From positions 65,144,416 to 65,208,415 of the forward strand of contig OX235271.1 in NCBI GenBank assembly GCA_944472155.2: 64,000 nucleotides of DNA, in the 5' to 3' direction. Both the position numbers and the translations under genes were made by a program. Below, piece by piece: positions 1 to 12,000 of this stretch. Within the stretch, counting starts at the first letter, position 1. Each line of letters starts with the position of its first letter. Source of the DNA: Trichobilharzia szidati (Eukaryota; Platyhelminthes; Trematoda; Strigeidida; Schistosomatidae). The notes beneath the pieces are model-generated. The model was not told the DNA's origin. It searched no databases and saw only the letters and a program-made list of their open reading frames with translations.

Positions 1-37
1 TGTATATTTTTAACTGGAATATTTAAAGATCTGCAAG
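1..37 (+). CDS. Ankyrin gene exon 1 (cut by window edge)
   Basis: Open frame of 12 codons plus one base, ending IFKDLQ, followed by a strong GTGAGT donor at 38. Joined to the next exon it makes [11 protein letters not shown], the end of a typical ankyrin repeat, which is the main support. The true 5' boundary of the exon is outside the window or cannot be seen. Confidence 0.5.
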
Positions 38-3000
38 GTGAGTAATTTAAGAACAGTTTACTTCTATAGCACAAAGGGATTTTCCGAACAAAATTTCCAT
101 CACATATCAACTTGAAGGCTCTTATATCCCTGTGACACTATACCAGAACAATTCGTGGTGTTTATTCTTTTAATGGTCTACTAGAAGTATTGTTTGAGAC
201 AGGGATACATTCTTACACAGCTTTCAGTAACATTACTGTCATTGAATGAAACTTACAACTTAAAAATTAATTCGCCACTTACGCTTTACAAAGTTCGAGG
301 TGGAATTTCATTACAGTTCCTTCCGTGAAGCAAAAGTGTTCAAATCACAATAAGTCATTTGCCTGGTACAATGAATTACAATCAAGAAATTAAGCATAAA
401 TGCATAAGACCACATTCTATTGATTGATCGATATTACTATACGGATATCACTCCTATCAACCAGTAGTGTTTGTAAGCTAGACAGAAGTGATCCAAATAA
501 GGAATGTAGGTTCATTCTTTTGCAAATAGCCAATTAATCTGTAAATTTCGAGTATGTTTTACTAGTTAACCAAAGGTTTGATCCAGCTCATAAGAGGCAT
601 ATCACTGATGCATTTGATCAAAAATGAGGAAAAAACCGTCTGGTGTTTACTTCACTTCAGTCTGACTATCATGCATTACTGGTTGATATGAATGGTGTTC
701 AAATATCCACATGGAACAGTATGTTAATTCCTTTCCTGTCTACCCGCTGTTATTCTTTATTTTGTGTTAAAAACTTATACTACTTACTGATGGCAAGTAG
801 TATGACTTTATATTTGTTACATTGTAACTATTACTTGATTGCTTTTGAAGTTTAACTCAGTGTATTAATATTAATAAGTCATTTCTTCTATACGGGTTAG
901 AAAGTTGCAGTGAGCGTCGCGAAAAGGATTTCCTACAAGTTACAGATCTTTATCAGCAGCTGCCACTTTCGCTGGGTCCATATTTAAAATCAAATGGTCA
1001 GCCGGTTAGAAAGAATCAGTGAAAAGAAACTCTGGCTGGGAAAAAGCCAACCAAGAGCCGACCAATCGACAAATATGTGGAGGGAAATGGAGATGGATGA
1101 ATTGGGAATACGTTGAAGAGGCCGTCGAAAGTCATCTCGCACCAGGCATACCCTCAATTGGGACCCCAATGGGAAGCGATGAGTTGGTTGTTGATGCGAG
1201 GGTGACATGGAGGAGATCGTGCAAAGAGAAGGAGATAAGAGATGATAGACAATTACAGAGCCAGTTGAAGAGGACAGCAGAGAAGTGAACCAAGTGGAAA
1301 TGTGTTATTGAAGCCTTATATTTCACTCGAAACCCAATAGAATAATAATAATTAATACTCTGCTTGGTATAATGTAACCTTTTCTTTATAGCTAAAAATT
1401 ATCTGCTGTTTATGCTTTGTTTATATCTCCTTCTTTGTTGAGCATCGTTTATTCAAATCCATTTATTCTTTATCTCACATTCGCATGCTGTTTAGTATGA
1501 CCGTGGGTCGCTTTTGACACAGCTTTGACGTTTTTCTTATTGATGTATAGTGACTGTGCGTTTGATGGCATTCAGCGACAAACACTCAACAATTTGAGCG
1601 TTTTCTATTATATTTCACTAATATATGTATAATATAATGTCGCACTTTAGACGTATCCTGTGTTTCTGGATTTTACATGTTTCTAAACGTGTAGTTTATC
1701 TAATCGATTGCATTATAGCTCCAAATTTTTTAGAAGAATTCTACACAGTAGTATGTAGCACCATACATCTTTGATATTATTTGAAAATTTTAGAAATTTT
1801 ATCAAATCTGGAATTTTTAAAGTTCAGGTTAAATATCTTCAATAAATTAATTTATGGTTGCAGACTTTAAATGAAAGTCTAGACTGTGAAACAATTTACC
1901 AAAATCCCATTATCATAATATCAGACGTCTGATACAAGCCTATCTCGAAAAATCCGGTCAACAATTAGTTTGATTGATATATTTTGATAATTATGGACAA
2001 GAAACGAAGATATCTATTACTTTTGCTTATCTTAAGCACAATAAAAGTGTCTTCAAGGAAAACATTCCTAATGTGAATTTATTCCTAATATTTCTATTTA
2101 CTTGCAACAGGCGGCTACCTAATGAGATAAGAATGTAACCTGAAGGTCGTGGGTCCGATCTCCGACTTACTCATGTTTATTCCCTCCTGACGAGTTCGAA
2201 ACTAGGGCAGAACCGTTTTCTGGCGTTCCTTTATTCTAGGTGGTAAGTGAACTGAGGTTTATTTACGATGAAATCTACACTGAGATCGAATTTGGCAGTC
2301 TTACTATTTTCTTAATAATATACATTCTCACTATTATGATGGCTGTATTTATGAAATGAACATTATCTCAATCAAAAAGTCACAGCAACTCTACGCATAC
2401 TGAATGCACGCTGATCTTCCCTGTAAAACCTACACTTTCTTAACTTGTTACTAAAGAAAGATATTGCTAAAAGCTGTCAAAGGGTTTGACAGTGAGATAT
2501 CTTTGACCTGCCATCAGTGCTGAATGGATTCAGAACAATTTCTATTCTTACCCTGAACTACTGGTCTTTTATTTCAAATTTATCCTTGTGTAGAAGCATA
2601 ATCCTTCATAGTACACAGTAAATAAGTTGTTCTTTAAAATTACGAAAAAAATTTAATAAATTCACTTACGATAGTTGATAACGCTTTTGGCAGATTTTTG
2701 TTTATCTCTTAGACTTGTGAACATTGTTGAGGTAAAAAGGCAGCTAGAAATGATGGGGAATGTGTATTCTTTAGTTAATCATCTCTACTTCAATCAATAT
2801 TCTTAGTGTCTTGATAATATCATTATTATAAATCATTGTAGGAGCTGATCCAGAAATTAAGAACAATTGTGGTCTTCATATCTATTACAACTGTGAAGAA
2901 AGAAGAGCTTGGTTAGTAAAAAATTTGCCTGGCTTAAACTGTGGTATATGGAATGCAAGTAAGTCTTTGTTTTACAAAAACACCTTAAGTATTCAGTCAG

Positions 3001-6000
3001 TTTAAACCCTATTTAGTCTTACATTTGGTCTTCTTTTCATATATCTGTCATTCAAGGACAATAAATTTCGTAGAATACATTAAATTTAATGGATTTCGTT
3101 TAAACTACTCACAGGATATAGTTCAGTAAAGCTGTTAACCGTCAAATTTCATGATAGTCGGAGATGCTATTCCTGTACCAGCAGAAGACAAGGGTCAGGC
3201 AACAGATCGTTTATTAAGGAATTCAAGAGATATTTATATTTTTTTATGTACATTATTATTGGTTATTGTTAGCAAAGAAACAGCGTCTTCTGATTGGTCA
3301 TTTTCTCACTGGAAGTTATTCTGGCATCTCTTTGTGGCCGTTTCTTTGAAGGTCAGACGATATATCTGCTAATCGTACGGGACGTAAACATTGACGTAAA
3401 TTGTTGTCTACAATTTTGTCTGCAGACACCTCTCACCACAATATCTCTATCTTTCTTGTATAATTTTTATTATATCTTCTCCACTATTTCTTAGTTAGAA
3501 GAGAAGATCTATCTAAAGTAGATTATTATTTATCCTGCTGGTGTCGAACTGTAGCAAATCAACCAAGTGGAAAAAGTTTATTCGAATGTGCAATGTCAAC
3601 GGGTAATTATGAATTAGTCAGACATATTGATCAAGCACGTAATACAAATGAGTTGATTGCAGCAACATTGGCATTAGATTTAAACTATATGGAAAGTCTT
3701 TTATCGACAAAGATTGGTAAGTTTAATATAAATCAAGGTGTGGATATTTGAACTTAGTCATTTTAACTAGCCAACGTTTCACTATTATACTAGTTACCAT
3801 CAGTCCAATTTAATGTGAACTAGTGAAATACATTCTTTGTGATGATATTTGTAACAACAGAAGACAAGGGCCAGACAATAGATCGTTTATTGAGGAAAAT
3901 CAACACATATTTATAGATTTTCATGTACATTATTATAGATTATTTTTAGCAGAAAAACGCAATCTTCTGATTGGTTGTTTCTCACTGCAAGTTAATCTTT
4001 CATCTCTTTGTGGCTGTTTCTTGAATGTCAGATCATCTATCTGCTAATTCTATCCGCCTACGCAAAGTCTTCTGTGATTGGTTGTTGAGTCAGTCTTTGT
4101 TCTTGTTTTCACATGACCAATATTTGAGACATAAACATTCACGTAAATTACTGTCTACCAATTTCGGCTAGCAGACAGCTCTCACCACAATATCACCTTG
4201 CATTACGTCGAAAAGTTTGTCAAAATTTAAATCTATGGGAGAATTCAATCTGGAAATATGTTTCAACGATCTAGTAAGGTTGTGGTGAGAGCTGACTGCT
4301 AGCCAAAGTTGGTAGACAGTAATTGACGTCAATGTTTATGTCCCCGACATTGGTGGTGAGAAAATGAGAACAAAGCCTTTGCGTAGGCGGATACAGTTAG
4401 CATATGGATGATCTGACACAGACACAAAGAGATGCAAGGTTAACTTTCTGTGAGAAACAACCAGTCAAAAGACTGTATTTTCTACTAACAATAATCTACA
4501 ATAATGTACATGAAACTCTATAAATATGTGTTGATTTCCTAAATAAACGATCTGTTGCCTGGCCCTTGTCTTCTGTTGTTACAAGGTAACAAGTACATTC
4601 AATAAGGGATAACTAGTACAATTCAGAGTAATACTGGATTTTCTGCTGTTTGAGAAAGCATGAATTTATCTCTGAGATGTGATTCAAAACTGGAGATTAC
4701 TCATGTATACTACAGATTCAGATAAATCAAGTAAATAATCATGGATAAAATTATTCTACTCAACAAACTTGTTATTTTAAGTGAATTCTTAACTAGACAA
4801 TCTTAATTAAGTCAACACAGGAGGAGTGGATTAAACAACATAAACTCTTCCGATGGTTGGACTGTTTAAAATAGCTTTGTGTATGCAGACTACTACTGAT
4901 GGTTCAGAGACTTAAGACCACAAAAAGAAGCATTTCAGACAGTATACTGCAGACTTCCATCAACACCTGCCTTTTTAGGACTGTGTCATAAAATCAGCTA
5001 CTCAGCAAATATGTAGAAAGAAATAAAGGTGGAGGGAACCTTCATATGTCAGGTTGTCGAATGAAACCGGAACAAGAAGCGACAGTATGGGTGAGAGTCT
5101 GACAGCGACATGAAGGAGGTCGTGTGAAGAGGAAATAACAGCTTGCGGGTAATCGTGTGGTAAATTTAAAAGGATAGCAGAGGATAGATTGCAATAAAGA
5201 TGTACTTATTATTATTGTTTTGTTTAGAGGAACATAGGGCTTCAACTGCACGTCTCCATTGCGTTCGGTTCTCTGCTAGAGTTTTCACCTGGCTCCAAGT
5301 CTGCCCACACGTTTTCATCTCCTCTTCACATGACCTCCCCCAAGTCACCCTTGCACTGTCGACCAACTCACCGCTTCCCTTTCGGGTTCCACTCGAGCAA
5401 TGGCTTGTCTAGTAATATCACTTGATGGTTTCCTCAGAGTATGGCCGATCCATATCCATTTCTTCCTGCCTATTTGTTTCACAATTGGTTCCTGGTTGGT
5501 TCGCTCCCAGAGATCCCTGTTACTCATCTTTTCTGGCCATCTGATCTTGAGCATTGAGCGAAGATAGCTAGCTGTTGATGAAGGTCTGTAGTTTGTTTGA
5601 GATGCCCTTTATGACGCGCAGTGCAAGTCTCTGATCCGTATAGTAGCACTGACTGATTTCCCATTGGAGTTGAAAATCCGGATCTTATTTTTGATGCTGA
5701 GTGTTGTTGACCTCCACACAGACTTGAGAGTAGTGAAAGCTTGTCTTGCTTTTCCGATTCTTGCTTTGATATCCTCGTCAGTTCCGTTCGCCTGTAGTTG
5801 AAACACTGCTTCCCAGGTAAGTAGGTAGGTAAAGGAGGTTACTTCTTTCAGATTCCTCCCACTTATGCTGATTATCGTCTGTTGTTATTGCTGCTATTGT
5901 TGTTGTCCAGGAATCTTCATCACTTCTGTTTACTCTGTGTCCACCTGAAGTCCTATCTTTGATGCTTCTTCTGCCAACTTGTTGTTTTCGCTTGCATGTC

Positions 6001-9000
6001 TTCCAGTTTTTGGGAAATCAGACATATATATGTCATCGGCGAGGTCCAGATCCTCCAAGTTTTTTCTGTGAGCCCATTTCATGCTTGTCTCCTCACTGTT
6101 CAGCCCACTGTCTGTCGCATTATCCAATCTATCGCAATCAGGAAAACCATTGGCGATAGTAGGCAGCCTTGTCTTACTCCCGTCTTTACTTCGAAGGATT
6201 CCGTAAGTTTTCCGTTGTGGATTACTTGGCAGGCAGCATTGTCCTACAACTGTTGGATGAGATAAAGATGTACCCGATGTTCCACTTAGAACTCAAGGAA
6301 CAAATAATAATACCTATGCGTTGGGTGATGACTGAAGGCGAAATGATATGAAAGGGGATCTAGTGTGGTAATAAATGGACATCTGGAAGCTATTCATTCA
6401 CATGACAGTTGTGCGTAAGCTGTGATGACTATAATGAAATCATGATCTAGTTAGCAGCTGAGTCTCCTAACTTACCTGATAGTATTCTCAAATGGTGATT
6501 CAAAGGTCGCTTGTTTGGATCTTCTAGCAGCAAAGATTTTCATTTCACCTTCAAGTATAAATCAACAATTGTATTTTAATGAATAAATTTATTGTAATAA
6601 TGAATGAACTTTACAGTTAGTACTTTTATAAACTCAAAGTTTATTGATAAATACTGATAGACAGAAATGAATGTGAATAAGTTTTGAATCTGTTTGGATA
6701 GTTTTGCAGAGTTCCGCAAGCACAAACTCTACTAATTGACAAATTCTTCATCTGGCTTCACAATTTCTACCTGGAAGTATATGACATTTGAAATATATTT
6801 AAAAATGGAATAGGACAATATACTACTGTATGTCATTACATTAAAAAGTTCATGTGGTTCAACACAAGGTCTCATTTCAACCAATCAGATTAATTTTGTT
6901 TTAATTAAGTCTTACTGATAGTCAAGGTAATTGGGATTCTCAAGGTCACCATTCCAAAACTACGTATCTAGGATAGAATGAATTGTATTAATGGACAAAT
7001 TTAATAATATAGAACCTAAATTACTAGGATTTGGATCACTGACGTCATACACATCTCTCTAGATAAGGACTATTGCTGTCATTTGCCATGTGAACCAGTG
7101 ATATGTAACTGTTTGTGCGTAACTAAATTGATTAACTTCCTAGTTAAGTGTTATAATCTTTATTGGAAATGAGAAACAACATACTGACTGACATAGTGAT
7201 AAAATTCTTAGTCATTTCATTCGTAGTTTGAATATGAACAGACTTCATTTAGAGAATCACTGAAAGCCAGATAGTACTAGATGGCTGTTTCATTCTTGTT
7301 TAAGACCATTTAAGAGTATATACCCATGGCTACGCCTGGGACGAAAGCTAGGATCTTCAAGTTACAAGATGAGCTTGTTGTCCATTCGGCCAGTAGTACA
7401 GGATCAGATGGACAATAGATCCTAACTTCTAGCAATCAGATGTCAGCCAGTACTTGTCCTTACACCAAACTGGTGGGGTCATTTGTGTGTACTACTGAAG
7501 AGTCCCAAGTTAAGACGAAAGAGCTGTCCCATACCCCGTGGTTTTCAGTGTTCCTCTAACTGAAGTCCATTCATGATCAAACTTGAAATAAATCCAATCC
7601 CTGCAAACCAACACTTAAGGAAACTTCATTATTAGTTGTTTTCAGGTGTTCGAGTGAGGCTGTAAGGTATAATTTTTCTCAATATCAACTATTTCTCACA
7701 AGTTTAAACACTTATTAGACAAATGAAGTTGAAACTCGGAAAAGACAAGTGTATTTTTATCATACCATCTTCGCTAATTGTTTTCCATGCTAAATTTCGA
7801 TAATATCTTAACCAAAATATGTATTTTCTTTTAAAAATTTTCTTCAATGTTTTAGAAAAAGAAAGGTGTCAGGTGAACAAATGTGATGTAACCTTTGATC
7901 CACCTCGCCCTTTAATCGCCGAATTAAAAATGTTATATGGTTCTGAAGCAAATGAAGCTGTTGAATTGCTTAAAAAATATGGGACATCTGATGAATTACT
8001 CTACCATGGTAAGATATAACACTAATGTAAAGTTTCTATTGATTATAAGTATTAGATTAAATCACATTTGTATGGAATGAAATAACTGTACTCGAGGAAA
8101 TGTATGTTTAAATAAAGATGTACTCAATACTTTCACCGTTATTGACTGATATTTTAAGGACACACCAATCATTGCGTTCATAATGACTACAAACAAATCA
8201 TATTCTATAAATTTATTTAAACTGCAGTTGATTTTTCGAAGGGTCTCAGTTTCAATGCATTTCCAGCTGTCATCAGATGATTCTAAACATCCTAGTTGAC
8301 AATGTCTACAACAATCTATATCTCTCGACTAAGCTAAAGTAATAGAGCTACTAATTTGAAGTTGAGTAAACAGTCTGCCTAAAAACTAGCATCAACCCTA
8401 GTAATTGAAGGGTAAGCAAATTTTGACTGTGAAGATGATTCTAACTAAAAAATTTGTCCAGTGTCAATGACCAGTATCAATAAAGACTTCTAGATTTATT
8501 AATGTTTCCCTCCAGCCATGTTGAATAACACTGTAACTAAAAAAAATTACTGAATACGATTTCAGAGACGAAGTATGGATTACTTTTTAACTAATTAAAA
8601 ATGTTCATTAAAATTTTCAAAAGAATGGATACTGAACAAAGAGTATTTTTCGATAAATTCATCATCAGGCTGTACAGATGAATATAAATTATAGTGAATG
8701 AATGAATTAGTGTTATGAACGACATGAATGTTTAAATAACATCCAATCAGTAATAATATCAACAGGTTACAGTTCAGTAGCATCAACATAAAATAAGCTG
8801 AATGTCAGAAAAATTAGGAAAGATAATATTACAAATTCATGAATTTATAGTCTCCACTAAAGGCTGGCCAGGGCAGTAGTAGGGGCTTCTTTTGAACACA
8901 CAGCACTGGTTGTTTGAGGCGATTTGCAATAGCCTCTGCTGTTTGGAGCATGTGGTGCTTCGACGATTTAGGCAATTTGTTAGGCACCCTGTAGATTATA

Positions 9001-12000
9001 GAGAGGGATTCTTCCACGCTGGCTTTGTGGCTGGTGTAGGATTATTTTTGTCCTACAGATTTAGTCCTTCCTTAATACTGACGATACAGAGTCTCGGCTT
9101 AGCTATAGTTAAAAACAGGATGACTTGACTTTAACTTTATCTGTTTCTAAAACATAAAATAAACCGTACAATTACACCAAGAAAAATGTACAAATCCATT
9201 GTCATTACAAAAATAGGACAAAAACGTACCGAACAGTATTGAAGGTACGGACAAAATGAACAGTCAATTAATTACATGTATATACAAGTAAAGTGACAGA
9301 CAAAAAAGAACATTCAAGGTCATCACGTGGTGAGAGTTACAATAAATCGACCAATAATCGCGACAAAAAAGGTCACATAATATTGATTGGCTGTTTATCA
9401 TACAGTCTATCTATCTATCGCGATTAACACTCCCCGCGAACGATCACCACGTTGACCTTTCGTACGCTTCTTATATCTTGTTCCACTTCTTGAGCTGAAG
9501 TTTTCAAACACAGTGTCCTGACGTGGCCATCTTGGTCATAGTACATCTGCTTAACTATAGCCTTTCGCCAGAGACGTCTCTGTGTGTCAGCACTGTTAAC
9601 TAAGACGAGATCATCAGGTTGTAGGTTGTGCTTTATATCCAACCGCTTAGATCTTGTTTGCAGCATCAGAAGATATCCACGTAGCCATTTATGCCAGAGC
9701 AAATCAGTCAAATATTTTGGAAGTAGTTGACTATAGTGTTGGGAGAAAGCATATCCATACATAGCATTCGCTTTACCTTTGTAATACTGTAATTTTCTTA
9801 AGAATTCACCAATTGCTGAACGAGCCGACGTTAAAGGCCTTTTTGGAACTAAGGAAATACACAAATCAGATGCATTGTCCTCACCGACTACTTTATGCGT
9901 ACGTCCCATAGAATCGTCAGCTTCAGTCGAAACTCGCAGAATCGCATAATAAGCACAATAATGTGCTTGACACCATGATCCAATGTCATCAGCATTTTCT
10001 GCTGGAGAATAAAACTCCATGGAAGTTACAACTGAAGGAATCATTGACAACCAATTGATATAGACTGCATCTGGGATATCACCTTGAGCACAGTTGGTAT
10101 TCAAACCGAACTGCTCCAGAACAAGAGGTAAATCAGATAAATAAATTCCAACGCACTCAGCTTGACACTTGTCTATTGCAGATGAAAGGTTTGAAAACTT
10201 GCTGTCATACGTTTCTCCTGCTTCACACCAACCTTTTACAGGATCTGCATTTATGACATATTCAGTAGTTTTCGTATGGAAATTTCGTTTTCCATAACAA
10301 TCACGCAGAAACAGTTTACCAGAACTATATCCCATCAGTTCATGAAGTCCAACTTTTAATTCAAAGGAACTTTCAGCATGTTCCACGTACATTTGTTTGT
10401 CTTCATTACGTAGAAATTCTGGTTTAGGATCCTCGAGACGAACACTAAGTACATTATCCAAAGAAACGTTTTTAAATCCATCAACTTGTCGTACATCATC
10501 ATAGTTAGGAATATTAGTTCTAACAGGAATCCCAGCAGTTTCAAACGTCGCTACATCCAAACTAGTAAGGTCTGGCTGTAAGAAATTAACTTCTTCAAAT
10601 GTAGAAGGCCATGGTAAACTTGTTAACAACCTTTCAGCATTATTCACAAGTCGTTGGAATTTTTTAGACACTGATCTATTTACAACAGCGACAAATGATT
10701 CAAACCCAGCACGAACACCAAAGGGATCACGGTATGACTCTATAAACCCAATATACTTTTCAACAACAGGGTTCTTATCTTTAACCCATAACCTGAAGGC
10801 ATCTTTGGGAGAGGCTACTGAGCCAGTAGTGAAGCTTTCAGCATACTGATGCCACATTTCTGATTCGATTTGGTTAAGCGAATGTGCTTTAAAATCTTTA
10901 CAACAATCGACTAGTAACTTCATCAGCTCACTACAGTCACCATATTCAAGCTGCAAAGATGTGTCCGAGGGAAGGGCATCTCTTAACTTCTCACGACGTT
11001 GACTTAGAGGGATTTTCAGGTCATGGTAACGTTGGGCTAACTGTCTTTGTTCTTCTTGGATAATAGGAGCGTCGAGATGACTTTCTGCAGCAAGCGTGTC
11101 AGCCTGGACTTTGAATGCATCTATACGTTCACGATGAGTAGCTACATCAGATTCAAGCAAGTTGTGCAGCTTTTGTGCGTTCATCACACCGTTTAGATCA
11201 CGACCGACATCCTCTGAGGCTATCTGAGCTTCAACATAATTCAACCATAACTTGACATCTACGTTACGAGCGAACTGTTGTTGCCTACTTGCTTGATCTA
11301 AATTTTTCTTCTTGTCTCCCATGGCATTTACGAGATGAGACCAAGTTTCATCCAACTGTTCAATCTTTACTTTTATTTCTGGCGAGTTGTAGTGGTTTGC
11401 ATTTAACAAATCCTGACCTGTCTTTTTAATATCTTTGACGCGGGATTGGTTCGCTTGTATTTCTGCCTCGAAATTCTGGTGCTTCTGCATCTTTGTTTGC
11501 AAATTCGTGGAGTCTTTGTAACTTTCATCAAGTGCATATTTAAGTTTTCTTGATATCCATGACTGCATTTCATCTGCATCTCTATCGAACATTTGGTAAC
11601 GGTGGGAATCTTCAAGACGCTGACGGCGGTTCTGAGCTTTCTCCTTTAATGCATTTCGTCTAATTTGAAGACCTTCCTGAATCTCATGAACCTGCGCAGC
11701 CGCATGGTGGTTTGACTCGATTAAGTTTGCAGCGAATTCATCAAGTTGTCGCATCTTTTCTTCTTGTTCTAAAAGTGACTTTTCGAAGTCTTCATGTTTC
11801 CTTATGAGTGCTTCCACAGAATAGAGTGAGTCTCCCACATCTTTTATTTCTAAGAGGGCCTCTTGCTTACCAATCCAAGATTCTGACTGTTCAGCGTCGC
11901 GGTAAAAATACTGAAGGCCCATACACTGTTCTAGCTGTTCACGTCTTTCCTCACACAACTGCATCAAGGAGGCTCTCTCTCTTTCAAGGGTGGAAAGTTT

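Noticed and set aside
661..718. Exon-like frame ([19 protein letters not shown]) with CAG acceptor and GTATGT donor
   Set aside because: It could join exon 2 in phase, but exon 1 ending at 37 gives the much better ankyrin join [11 protein letters not shown], and the two cannot both be used in phase. It could still be an alternative exon.
3151..4047. Short ORFs at 3151-3372, 3294-3494 and 3823-4047
   Set aside because: They lie inside solo LTRs and repeat in other copies with different frames.
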